28,644 nucleotides of DNA from the NCBI GenBank assembly GCA_050288705.1, contig JBNKEI010000045.1:1-28644 (forward strand), given 5' to 3'. Positions 14,961-23,216 of the stretch are shown in pieces. The stretch is from JBNKEI01 sp050288705. GTDB taxonomy: Bacteria; Myxococcota; Myxococcia; Myxococcales; UBA5297. The first letter of the stretch is position 1, and each line of letters opens with the position of its first letter. Below the pieces are notes generated by a model, which had not been told where the DNA came from, did not search any database, and was given only the letters and a program-made list of their open reading frames with translations. Made by a program: the position numbers and the translations under genes.

Positions 14961-17435
14961 ATGTCTTGGTTAACATCAGTAATTATCACCATTGGTGTTG
15001 TTTCTTGTTCGTTGGCATTGGGAGCTTTCCAAGCACTGGGACAAAGCGAAGATATTTATTTAACTCCTACCGGGGTAGCTATTGCTGATGAGGCTAGTAC
15101 AATGCAAGTAAACCCAGCGGCAATAGGCTTTTTGCAAGCACCTCAGATTTTCTATGCTCACCAGCGAAGTCTTTATCCCAATCGGGTCGCCGATGCGATT
15201 TTTGCAGGCGCCAGACTGATAAAAAACTCTTCTCTGGGGTTTTCTATGCAGTGGATTCGCCCCCAAACCCAACCGCGCTTCCGTAAAACAACCTGGACAC
15301 TCGCTATAAGTGGCCACTCTCTTTCCTTAGGAATAGACTATAATCGTTTTCAGTCTCCTGATCCTGCTTGGGAAAAGCTCAGCAGCTTTGATGCCGGACT
15401 TACCATCCATCCAACTTCTTTTCTATCATTGGCAGCCACAGCTCACAATTTTGATAGTCCATTGCTAAATGGTCAGCGAATTCCCCGAAGATACACAGTT
15501 GGACTGGGTCTACGCCCCGATGCAATTTTCGATGCAGTTTTTCCGCGATGGGAATTGAGCAGCGATTACAGCTTCGACGACCGCCAAGGATTGCGCAATG
15601 CCCTTTTAAAGTTTTCGGCTTCTTATCAGCCCTGGGATGGTTTTAAATTACATGGCGGTTTAAAGGCGCCAGTTCAAGATGGGCCAATTACCGCCCAGAT
15701 AGCCCTTACGTTTAACACTAGCCACTGGGGGGTCACTTCTTTTACAGGGGCTACTGAAAATATTTCTCAATGGAGCCAAACAGTAAGTATCAGAGTGTCG
15801 GGGGATCGCTACCCTAGTCTGGCGAACGATACTGCTTCCTATTTGGTATTAGATATTTCGGCGCTACTTAGTCCTCCCACTGAAAAATTTAGTTTTTTTG
15901 TTTCCCAACCCGATCCGTTTTCTCAATTCTTAGCTCGCCTGGAACAAGTAGCCCAAGACCCGGACATCGAAGGAATTGTTTTAAAAATTGGTGAATTAAA
16001 AGATGTTGGTCATGCCCAAATAGAAGAAATTCATGCTTCTTTGAGAAAAGTACGTGCGCAGGGGAAACGCATTTTTGCTCTTTTTTTCGGAGGCGGTGAT
16101 GAGGAATACCTTTTGGCGAGCACCGCCGAGCGTATTTATGCCGTTCCTCAAGCAACCTTTTTAGTGAATGGGCTTTCCATATCAACTACATATTTTGCCC
16201 AAGCCCTTTCTCAAGTAGGAGTAACTGTCGATGTGGCCCGAGTAGGAAAATACAAAGCATTTCCTGACACATGGACGCGTTCCCAAATGAGTTCTCCAGA
16301 AAAAGAAATGCTGGAAACGTATTTACAAAGTACATTCACCCGCTATGTCCAGACGATAAGTCAGGCACGCGGTCTTTCTACAGAAAAAATTCGAGAAATT
16401 CTTAATGAGGGAATTCTTACTGCACAAAAAGCACAACAAGCAGGGCTCGTCGATTCAGTAATCTATCCCGACGAAGTTCCCGGAAAAATTCAACAATCAG
16501 CTCAAAAACGAATTTCGTTCCTAGCTGATTACGATGGGCCTCCCGATCGTCCTTTAAGTTGGAAAACTAGACCAAAAATCGTAATAATTCCGGTTGAGGG
16601 AATTATTTCCGAAGGAGATAGTCGTTCTGATTTGTTTGGATTGACTCAGGTGGCAGGGGCTCAAACCATTATTCAGTTTTTGGAAAAAGCAGTATCCGAT
16701 AAACAGACCGCGGCTATTGTATTGAGAGTTGATTCTGGCGGAGGCAGCGGTTCGGCTAGCGACTTAATGTGGCGAGCGATAAATCAGGCAAAAAAGTACA
16801 AACCTATTGTAGTTTCTATGGGAAATGCTGCTGCCAGTGGCGGATATTATGTTTCCATGGCAGCACACACCATTTTTGCCGATCCATCCACAGTTACTGG
16901 CTCTATAGGAGTTTTTGCCCTAAAGCCAAACTTCAACCCCTTGCTGGAAAAGCTGGGAATCAATCGTACCACTTTGCGGCAAGGAGAACACGCAGATCTT
17001 TTTTCCCTAACTCGCCCCTGGACACCAAGTGAATTAGAGTCAGTTCAAAGCTATATTGATGAATTCTATGGTCAATTTATTACTAAAGTTGCCCAGAGTA
17101 GAAATATGAACAAAGCAAAAGTAGAGGAAATTGCTCAGGGGCGAATCTGGAGCGGAGAAATGGCCCAAAAAATTGGCTTGGTAGACAAGCTAGGCGGGCT
17201 GCAAGAGGCAATTGCCTACGCCAAAATAAAGGCAGGAATTGATGGACAAGAGATTGAAGTGGAAAGATTTGAGGAAGAAACTAACTTGCTGGATATACTT
17301 TCCACCAATATTGCCGCCAAAAACTCAGCAGTAAACTCCGCCGTACGCGGTCTAGCTACTCCATTAGGACTCTCTCTTGTGGAATTTAACGATGGTCCTT
17401 TAGCTTTAGTTCCTTTCCAGATAACGGTGGAGTGA
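14961..17435 (+). CDS. SppA-like S49 peptidase fused to a beta-barrel-like N-terminus
   Basis: An 824-residue protein. The ATG at 14961 is chosen over 14916 because AAGGAG (14947-14952) is eight bases upstream and the product then starts with a clear Sec signal peptide (hydrophobic run VIITIGVVSCSLALGAFQAL). Residues about 30-290 show alternating aromatic/polar strands and D-E-A-S-T-M-Q-V-N-P-A-A, like PorV/FadL-type outer-membrane barrels. Residues about 292-520 form the first S49 domain with the catalytic-type Lys432 (VGKYKAFPDTW). Residues about 537-765 form the second, with nucleophile Ser626 (NAAASGGYYVSM) and PSTVTGSIGVF. The tandem S49 layout equals E. coli-type SppA, which digests signal peptides. 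The barrel suggests outer-membrane or periplasmic action (inference). Confidence 0.9.
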   Translation: MSWLTSVIITIGVVSCSLALGAFQALGQSEDIYLTPTGVAIADEASTMQVNPAAIGFLQAPQIFYAHQRSLYPNRVADAIFAGARLIKNSSLGFSMQWIRPQTQPRFRKTTWTLAISGHSLSLGIDYNRFQSPDPAWEKLSSFDAGLTIHPTSFLSLAATAHNFDSPLLNGQRIPRRYTVGLGLRPDAIFDAVFPRWELSSDYSFDDRQGLRNALLKFSASYQPWDGFKLHGGLKAPVQDGPITAQIALTFNTSHWGVTSFTGATENISQWSQTVSIRVSGDRYPSLANDTASYLVLDISALLSPPTEKFSFFVSQPDPFSQFLARLEQVAQDPDIEGIVLKIGELKDVGHAQIEEIHASLRKVRAQGKRIFALFFGGGDEEYLLASTAERIYAVPQATFLVNGLSISTTYFAQALSQVGVTVDVARVGKYKAFPDTWTRSQMSSPEKEMLETYLQSTFTRYVQTISQARGLSTEKIREILNEGILTAQKAQQAGLVDSVIYPDEVPGKIQQSAQKRISFLADYDGPPDRPLSWKTRPKIVIIPVEGIISEGDSRSDLFGLTQVAGAQTIIQFLEKAVSDKQTAAIVLRVDSGGGSGSASDLMWRAINQAKKYKPIVVSMGNAAASGGYYVSMAAHTIFADPSTVTGSIGVFALKPNFNPLLEKLGINRTTLRQGEHADLFSLTRPWTPSELESVQSYIDEFYGQFITKVAQSRNMNKAKVEEIAQGRIWSGEMAQKIGLVDKLGGLQEAIAYAKIKAGIDGQEIEVERFEEETNLLDILSTNIAAKNSAVNSAVRGLATPLGLSLVEFNDGPLALVPFQITVE

Positions 17436-17580
17436 TATCTGGAACTAGCTAAATTTGGCGAGATACTCCTACAGATAATAAACTGATTCTTATCCTGGCA
17501 CGGGTTGGCCACATGGTGCGATGGCCAATTCACCTCAACTAAAACCTCAAGAATAGTAATCATGAATTTTGAAATACAAA
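17436..17580. other. Intergenic region between convergent genes
   Basis: Short region between the convergent SppA-like and TonB-like genes. It contains TTGGCCA (17505-17511) and its inverse TGGCCAA (17522-17528), a 7-bp hairpin with a 10-base loop and no T-run. Nothing else is seen. Confidence 0.35.
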
Positions 17581-18609
17581 CTAATATACTTTCAACAATC
17601 GAGATTTGATAAGAATCCGGGGGCTTTTAATATCAGTGACATAAACATCTCCACTTGTCTCATCAAACGGAATTCCCTTTAATAAAGAGATTGGGAGGAG
17701 CGCAGCGACAGCCCAACCATTTTTCTTCCAATTGATTTCTTTAATGCTTTTGGAATAGCTAATCTGTCCCTCGAAAACCCAGACGCTAATTTTATTTGCT
17801 TCAGTGCTAAATGCACCCGCCAATTTAAGCGGAGCAAGTTTTTCGAGTGCCTGTGGTGCAACATTAACGATATGTTCATCGAAAAGTTTGTTTCCTGAAG
17901 ATTGCATTAACAAAGCTGATATTAATTTACCTTTGAAATCTTGTCGGATTTTAATGATTGCAATTAAATTATTTCCGAACCGTTTACCAAAAAAATCACT
18001 TGCTGGCTTATTTTTAACTGATTTTGCCAAATGCTCGTTCATAGCTTTTTTCATGTTCAAATAATATGTATCTACTGCTCCATTTTCTACTCGACGTATG
18101 GCAAAAGCACCAGTAGTCCAATCATCTAACCGCTGTTGAACTCTCTTCTTTTCACTAGCAGCCTTTTCCGACCGAGAAATAACTGAGGACCGATTATTGC
18201 GAAGAGTGTAGCCACGGGAAGAAACTATTCCTTCATCTACAGGTAATTGTTTTAATGCTAGATTCAAAGAACGCGCCAAGGGTGCGTATTGTACTTTAGA
18301 ATTGACAGATACTCTTTCTGATTGTCGCTCTGAAACGGTTGAAGCCATCCGATGGCTTTTGCGGCGCGAGTGTGGTTTAGGCGGCGACTGTTCCTTCGCT
18401 TTTGGAGAACTGGAAGACTGAGCTGCCGGTATAGTTTCCACTAGTTCAATTTCTATTGTTGAACCAGCGAATTCCCTAACAGAGGTTGAAGGTGGTTTAG
18501 CAAACTGATTATATGCGACTATCAATAAGCAAATATGGACGAGCACCGAGACAAAAAGCGACCACCGAATCCCCAGAAACCACCCGGCCATGCCGGCTCT
18601 CAAACACAT
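17581..18609 (-). CDS. TonB-like energy-transducer-family protein
   Basis: A 342-residue protein anchored by one N-terminal helix (SLFVSVLVHICLLIVAY), followed by a Pro/Ser/Lys/Arg-rich spacer (about residues 60-130) and a C-terminal TonB/TolA-like domain: IIKIRQDFKGKLISALLMQS-SGNKLFDEHIVNVAP. The V-H-x-L anchor and the S-S-G-x-x-x-F-D pattern are the family marks. A C-terminal extension of about 80 residues is unlike normal TonB. ExbB/ExbD are not adjacent. The start may be the ATG at 18591 (GAGAG upstream). It is the last gene of the minus run, 4 bases after the flavoprotein stop and probably co-transcribed. Confidence 0.7.
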   Translation of the reverse strand: MCLRAGMAGWFLGIRWSLFVSVLVHICLLIVAYNQFAKPPSTSVREFAGSTIEIELVETIPAAQSSSSPKAKEQSPPKPHSRRKSHRMASTVSERQSERVSVNSKVQYAPLARSLNLALKQLPVDEGIVSSRGYTLRNNRSSVISRSEKAASEKKRVQQRLDDWTTGAFAIRRVENGAVDTYYLNMKKAMNEHLAKSVKNKPASDFFGKRFGNNLIAIIKIRQDFKGKLISALLMQSSGNKLFDEHIVNVAPQALEKLAPLKLAGAFSTEANKISVWVFEGQISYSKSIKEINWKKNGWAVAALLPISLLKGIPFDETSGDVYVTDIKSPRILIKSRLLKVY

Positions 18610-18613
18610 CAGC

Positions 18614-19192
18614 CTAATCTTGTTTTATCTTACGCAGCAACCAAGCAATGTTCTTACCAAGATTGGACATGGTCTCCATGCCTTCACTGTCATTTTGCAC
18701 TTCCCCAATATTTCTTCCCACCCCCACGTTCCAGTAACTAGATCCCATCAAAATCATCCCCTCGATAAGAAAGAAATGATTAAGTGAATCTAAAGCATGT
18801 ATGGCTCCCGCTCGGCGAACAGTCACCACTCCTGCCCCTACTTTTCTTTGGAACAGGTTCCCATTGACCCGAGCGACCATGCCCACCCGCTCCATAAACG
18901 CTTTCATTCCGGCAGTGATATCTGAAAAATAAGTTGGCGATCCCAGCAAAATTCCGTCTGAGTCTACCATTTTGGCCACGCATTCATTCACTATGTCTTG
19001 CTGAATTACGCACTTACGGTCTTTATTTTGGTGGCACTGATAACAACCGACGCAGCCCGATATGGACTTACCTGCAAGCTGAATCATTTCCGTATCAATT
19101 CCATGCACCCGAAGCTCTTGTAAAACAGCATTCATCAATAAAAAAGTGTTTCCATCTTTGCGAACACTCCCATTAATAGCCACTACTTTCAT
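18614..19192 (-). CDS. Flavodoxin-family / iron-sulfur flavoprotein (NADPH-dependent FMN reductase fold)
   Basis: A 192-residue cytoplasmic redox protein. MKVVAINGSVRKDGNTFLL is the FMN-phosphate loop; GCVGCYQCHQNKDRKCV (C47-x2-C50-x2-C53-x7-C61) is the compact cysteine motif of Isf-type iron-sulfur flavoproteins; L-G-S-P-T-Y-F-S-D-I-T-A-G-M-K-A-F is the second flavin-contact segment. Isf proteins carry electrons from ferredoxin or reduce O2 and peroxide in anaerobes; the role here is unknown. It sits 29 bases downstream of the ferredoxin-nitroreductase gene, so the two are probably co-expressed flavoenzymes. Confidence 0.88.
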   Translation of the reverse strand: MKVVAINGSVRKDGNTFLLMNAVLQELRVHGIDTEMIQLAGKSISGCVGCYQCHQNKDRKCVIQQDIVNECVAKMVDSDGILLGSPTYFSDITAGMKAFMERVGMVARVNGNLFQRKVGAGVVTVRRAGAIHALDSLNHFFLIEGMILMGSSYWNVGVGRNIGEVQNDSEGMETMSNLGKNIAWLLRKIKQD

Positions 19193-19221
19193 GCGTACGT
19201 ACCTTTTTGTTTTGTTTGATA

Positions 19222-20040
19222 TTATTCAGCAAACCAGGTGATTCGCGATGGAATTCGTGAAGGAATTCTTCGATACTCAATTTTAGGATACCCAACCATC
19301 AATGCTCCAAAACATTTATGACCATTGGGAAGGTGAAGCGCTTGAAGCAAATCAGGCCAAGAACTCGCAGCCATATGAAAATACCCCGCCCAACAGGTTC
19401 CCAAACCAAATGCAGGAGCAGCCAGATCAAGATGTGTTAGAGCCAGTAAACACGAAGCCGGTGATAGCGGGTTATTCTCTTCTGCATGAGCCAATACTAG
19501 GCATGGAGCCTGGCGACAAATCAAATCATTACCTTTTACCCAAGCATCAGGTAGACGACCTAGATGAAACGCTTGCACCAACGTAGAATTTGATTGAATT
19601 AAGTAGCGAATCCAATCGATGGTCATCTGCGCCATATGCTTGACTTGTTCTGAATAGGGTACCACCAGCCAATGCACTGGCTGGGCATTCATACCCGAAG
19701 GGGCATAGCGAGACATGTCTATCAGGCGTTCTAGCACGATTTTATCAACTTCCTGCCTGCTAAACCGGCGAATTGAACGCCGTCCCTTCCAGTGCATTTC
19801 CACTTGGTCGGGAGATAGACGCCAGTTTTCCGGCAGCACTGCGCACTCCTTAGGCGCCATGGTTGGCAGCCCTAAAGCACCGTGTGGACATGCAGCCACG
19901 CAATGACCACAATTGATACAGTTCCGTTCGGCTTTTTCGGTGTGCCTGGGTATGCCGTTTTCGAGGACAATAACGCCAGCTGGGCAAGCCGCTGCACAAA
20001 TTCCATCCCCAACGCATTTTTTGGAATCGATATCAAGCAT
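19222..20040 (-). CDS. Nitroreductase-family protein with N-terminal 2[4Fe-4S] ferredoxin domain
   Basis: Of 272 residues, 1-60 are a bacterial ferredoxin domain, and about 95-260 form an FMN nitroreductase domain (RRSIRRFSRQEVDKIVLERL, then RYAPSGMNAQPVHWLVVP and G-L-G-T-C-W-A-G-Y). The second cluster motif is complete (C41-x2-C44-x2-C47-x3-C51-P). The first reads C9-x2-D12-x2-C15-x3-C19-P, with Asp replacing the second Cys. The ATG at 20040 follows GGGGA; an upstream TTG (20064) is less likely. It is followed by the Fe-S flavoprotein gene. The substrate is unknown; electrons likely flow from a partner through the ferredoxin domain to FMN. Confidence 0.88.
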   Translation of the reverse strand: MLDIDSKKCVGDGICAAACPAGVIVLENGIPRHTEKAERNCINCGHCVAACPHGALGLPTMAPKECAVLPENWRLSPDQVEMHWKGRRSIRRFSRQEVDKIVLERLIDMSRYAPSGMNAQPVHWLVVPYSEQVKHMAQMTIDWIRYLIQSNSTLVQAFHLGRLPDAWVKGNDLICRQAPCLVLAHAEENNPLSPASCLLALTHLDLAAPAFGLGTCWAGYFHMAASSWPDLLQALHLPNGHKCFGALMVGYPKIEYRRIPSRIPSRITWFAE

Positions 20041-20113
20041 TCTATTCCCCGCCAAAGCAATCAATCGTTTTTTTCTGCTTACTGCTGATGATGTATTTTC
20101 TAGGTAACTCTAA

Positions 20114-20884
20114 TTACATTCCCGTATCGTGCTCAATAAAAAAGTGAGGTAAACCATATTTAATTTCCAGCAATCGGCCTAGCGCCTTAACTCCAAAAAC
20201 CTCGCTTCGATAATGTCCGGCGAGAAATAAATGAATTCCCAGCTCTTCTGCTTCCAAAGCCATGTAATGAGCGCCCTCTCCAGTTATTAGCGCATCCAAT
20301 CCGGCACTAGCCGCCGATCCTACCAATGAACCTGCACCACCAGAAACAACCCCCACTCGGCGAATCAATTCCCTTCCTCTTCCCTGTCTTTGAAATTTTC
20401 CTACAGCTTTTTTCAGCCTATTTTCCAACTCTTCTACTGAGAAGTCACACTTTGCTGTGAACCCGATATCGATTCCATGAAAGCGACCAAAAGTAGCTTC
20501 CGGTGTTAATCCCAAACCACGCACTAACTCGATGTTATTGCCGCATTCGGGATGGGCATCAAGAGGCAAGTGAGCAGAATAGACAGAAAGACCAGATTCA
20601 AAACATCGTCTCAGTTTTCTCGCCTTGGCTCCTACTAGTGGACGATTGCCTCCCCAAAAAAGCCCGTGATGTACCAGCAGCAAATCAGCTTTTTGGCGGC
20701 AAGCTTCATCTATAGTCCACTCATCAGCGTCTACCGCGCAAGCTACTTTATGCACTCGTTCGCACGCCTCGACTTGAAGCCCATTCAAGGCGTTGGAATC
20801 GTCGGGGATAATTGCAACTTGCAAGTGCGCGTCCAAAAACGCCACCATATCGCAAAGAGATGCCTGTTTGATTGAGCCGTCCAC
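20114..20884 (-). CDS. Nif3-like dinuclear metal-centre protein
   Basis: A NIF3/DUF34-family protein, 256 residues, usual for the short form. Metal-ligand motifs are conserved: DLLLVHHGLFWGG (about 67-79), SAHLPLDAHPECGNN (about 103-117), TGEGAHYMALEAEELG and LAGHYRSEVFGVKALG (His and Glu near residue 230). It acts in the cytoplasm; the reaction is unsettled, though GTP-cyclohydrolase-like and metal-handling roles have been proposed for the family. The GTG start is preceded by GAGGAG. It lies between metK and the ferredoxin-nitroreductase, all on the minus strand, with gaps of 275 and 73 bp. Confidence 0.92.
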   Translation of the reverse strand: MDGSIKQASLCDMVAFLDAHLQVAIIPDDSNALNGLQVEACERVHKVACAVDADEWTIDEACRQKADLLLVHHGLFWGGNRPLVGAKARKLRRCFESGLSVYSAHLPLDAHPECGNNIELVRGLGLTPEATFGRFHGIDIGFTAKCDFSVEELENRLKKAVGKFQRQGRGRELIRRVGVVSGGAGSLVGSAASAGLDALITGEGAHYMALEAEELGIHLFLAGHYRSEVFGVKALGRLLEIKYGLPHFFIEHDTGM

Positions 20885-21120
20885 GACCTAACTCCTCTCG
20901 ACCTTGCGAATCCTCGCCGAAGCCGCCGATATATGAGTGAATAGCGCAAATTGGGGCAGCCAGGACATTAGAAGCTTTTCTGCATTCCTTTGCGATGGGC
21001 GAACTTTCATGCAATGGCTACTACTTTTGCCAGTGTCACGCCTATCAACCAGGGAATACTAACTGCAGAAATTGGGAAAAGCGAAATTGGACAACCTATG
21101 AGAACTATTGCCCTTTTAGA

Positions 21121-21160
21121 AAAAAACCTAAAAACCAACCCTTTTGCATTTCGGGTTAGT
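21121..21160 (-). terminator. metK terminator
   Basis: On the minus strand ACTAACCC (21160-21153) pairs with GGGTTGGT (21141-21134), 8 bp with one G-T pair, followed by TTTTTAGGTTTTTT (21134-21121). The stem begins at the metK stop codon itself. Confidence 0.75.
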
Positions 21161-22344
21161 TAGTTATTGACCGCGCGAAGCTCAGAGTTTCCCAATATTT
21201 CTCGAAGCTCGTCGATTTTATTAGTTTGCTCCCAAGTGAATTCCTTTTCCTGGCGACCAAAATGCCCATAAGCCGCGGTCTTTTGGTAAATAGGACGAAG
21301 AAGATCAAGATGTTCCACTATCTGGATGGGCTTCAAACCAAATACCTTGCGAACCGCTTTCTCGATAATCGCCTCGTCTAGTTTGGAAGTTCCAAAAGTA
21401 TCCACTAGTATACTTACCGGCTCTGCAACGCCGATGGCATAAGCAAGCTCTACTTCACAGCGTTCGGCCAATCCGGCAGCCACTACATTTTTTGCAATGT
21501 AGCGCCCCATGTAAGCCGCCGAGCGATCTACCTTAGATGGGTCTTTTCCCGAAAAAGCGCCTCCCCCATGTCGGCCCATTCCTCCATATGTATCCACGAT
21601 TATTTTGCGGCCCGTCACTCCCGAATCCCCCATAGGGCCACCAGTAACAAAACGTCCAGTTGGATTAATAAAAAACTTGGTTTCGCAGTCAATTAACTTA
21701 GAAGGAAGAGATTTCATTATCACTTCCTCGCGAATGGCTTGATAAATTATATCGTTGGTCACATCAGGATCATGCTGGGTAGAAACAACCACCGCATCAA
21801 TGCGTGTTGGTTTTCCGTCTATATACTGAACAGTCACCTGACTCTTGCCATCAGGTCTTAGCCACTTCAGCAAGCCAGTTTTTCTGACCTCAGATAGACG
21901 ACGAGTGACCGCATGAGAATAGGCAATAGGCGCCGGCATAAGCTCTGGGGTTTCATTGCATGCAAAGCCAAACATCATTCCTTGGTCGCCCGCCCCTTGC
22001 TCTTTATCCTTGCTGGAATCAACCCCTAAAGCAATGTCTCTAGATTGTTTTTCAATAGCGACAAGTACACCACAAGAGTGACCATCAAATCCCATATCCG
22101 AGTGAACATAACCAATGTTACAAACAGTAGACCGAACCACTTCAGGAATATCCACATAGCAACTGGTAGTTACTTCTCCAGCGACAACTACAAAACCAGT
22201 TTTAATAAGCGTTTCCACCGCTACTCGGCCCCATTTATCTTGGGCGAGAATCGCATCAAGCACACCGTCTGAAATCTGATCAGCAATTTTATCTGGGTGG
22301 CCCTCAGTAACCGATTCCGAAGTAAATAGGTAGTTCTTCTTCAT
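21160..22344 (-). CDS. metK: S-adenosylmethionine synthetase
   Basis: Makes SAM from methionine and ATP, with hydrolysis of the tripolyphosphate intermediate. It is 394 residues, normal length. Signatures: LFTSESVTEGHPDKIADQIS at the N-terminus, GAGDQGMMFGFA (ATP-binding signature, about 117-128), TGGPMGDSGVTGRKIIVDTY (about 233-252) and GGGAFSGKDPSKVDRSAAY (P-loop-like signature, about 260-278). The ATG at 22353 is adjacent to AGGAG with no spacer, so the in-frame ATG at 22344 (spacer 9) is the likely start. A near-consensus promoter lies at 22430-22458 with a leader of about 80 bases; a terminator starts at the stop codon. Confidence 0.97.
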   Translation of the reverse strand: MKKNYLFTSESVTEGHPDKIADQISDGVLDAILAQDKWGRVAVETLIKTGFVVVAGEVTTSCYVDIPEVVRSTVCNIGYVHSDMGFDGHSCGVLVAIEKQSRDIALGVDSSKDKEQGAGDQGMMFGFACNETPELMPAPIAYSHAVTRRLSEVRKTGLLKWLRPDGKSQVTVQYIDGKPTRIDAVVVSTQHDPDVTNDIIYQAIREEVIMKSLPSKLIDCETKFFINPTGRFVTGGPMGDSGVTGRKIIVDTYGGMGRHGGGAFSGKDPSKVDRSAAYMGRYIAKNVVAAGLAERCEVELAYAIGVAEPVSILVDTFGTSKLDEAIIEKAVRKVFGLKPIQIVEHLDLLRPIYQKTAAYGHFGRQEKEFTWEQTNKIDELREILGNSELRAVNN

Positions 22345-22725
22345 CTCGCCCATCTCCTAGTTCTTATCCTTGGCATATACAAAACGACTAACCAGCATAA
22401 CTCGTAAGTCTTAAGGATGATTGCGCACTTTTTTAGTCCTGCTTCGCCTTCTTGTCAAACAAGAACCGAGGGTAATCGACAACAAACCTTGGAAGGTGTC
22501 TAAAATTGAAAATACCTGATCACCCTTACCCTGAAGCTAGCATAACATCCTGCTAACGTCATTTTCTCAACCTCAAGCGGTAGGCTTCGCAGTGTAAGTT
22601 TTTCTTAATCTTGACCAAAATGCAAAAGCTCTGCGAAACTTAGCTAAAGCAACATTTTTGGCACTCTGTCGACTATTAAGGATTATAAGGCTACTCTATA
22701 GGTCAGGCAAGGTTAGGTGAATCTG
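22345..22725. other. Divergent intergenic region between metK and the T3S-like locus
   Basis: About 380 bases without a convincing gene. It contains the metK promoter and leader (minus strand, left third). In the leader ATCCTT and AAGGAT could pair about 9 bases before the ribosome site. No known SAM-riboswitch core was recognised. The right part should carry the promoter for the gene at 22726, but no clear -35/-10 pair is visible. Confidence 0.5.
22430..22458 (-). promoter_or_regulatory. metK: metK promoter
   Basis: Minus strand TTGACA (22458-22453), 17-bp spacer, TAAAAA (22435-22430): perfect -35, near-consensus -10, ideal spacing. The predicted transcript start is near 22423, giving a leader of about 80 bases. 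Confidence 0.65.
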
Positions 22726-23208
22726 ATGGCAAAGATTAAAACAAATCTACCCAAGAGTCCCATGTGGCCATGGGGGGGACCGCGAAGCGTTAGAGAAAGG
22801 CTGATTGATCCCAGCCAGTTCGAAAGAAAGCGCCCCAAGAGATTAGGCGACCCCAAGCGACCGGCATTAGCTTCAAATGCACTGCTGGAATTCATTGGTC
22901 CTGGACACACTTCTGACGAACTGCGACTACCTCCCCCTCCCTCCCCTTTTGGAGGAGCAGAGGAAATAACCCCGTTTCCCGACCGCACGTTTACGCGAGA
23001 AGTAGTGAACCGCTCAAGCGAATCCAACCGACTAGCCATGGATGTGGCACTAAATATAGTTGTCGCTTCCCCGGATAAGCTTGACAGAATGCGCGCGGTG
23101 TTGGCCAAGGAAAGCCAAATGCTGGAGCTACTGGGAAGAGTACAAGCGGATACTGATGAAATTATTGAAAGAATGAGCGATGCATTTAAAATTAATGGCA
23201 GCTATTGA
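22726..23208 (+). CDS. Hypothetical protein, probable T3S-locus gene
   Basis: Unrecognised, 160 residues. The N-terminal half is basic and Pro/Arg-rich with a PPPPSPFGG segment; the C-terminal half is helical and coiled-coil-like (DKLDRMRAVLAKESQMLELL, then D-E-I-I-E-R-M-S-D-A-F). The GTG at 22717 is in frame, but AGGTGA supports the ATG at 22726. There is no signal peptide. It immediately precedes the SycD-like chaperone, with the stop at or next to the chaperone's first possible start codon, so it may be a chaperone client or structural partner. This is inference from position. Confidence 0.7.
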   Translation: MAKIKTNLPKSPMWPWGGPRSVRERLIDPSQFERKRPKRLGDPKRPALASNALLEFIGPGHTSDELRLPPPPSPFGGAEEITPFPDRTFTREVVNRSSESNRLAMDVALNIVVASPDKLDRMRAVLAKESQMLELLGRVQADTDEIIERMSDAFKINGSY

Positions 23209-23216
23209 GAAGCACC

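Noticed and set aside
21014..21163. 49-codon plus-strand ORF overlapping the metK terminator
   Set aside because: No ribosome site, and its end is formed by the terminator stem of metK; better explained as non-coding.
22656..22672. Sigma54-like TTGGCAC site before the T3S-like operon
   Set aside because: The GC element at the required 10-base spacing is missing.
22345..22725. SAM riboswitch upstream of metK
   Set aside because: None of the conserved core strings of SAM-I or SAM-II that I know were found on the minus strand; only an unassigned stem remains.
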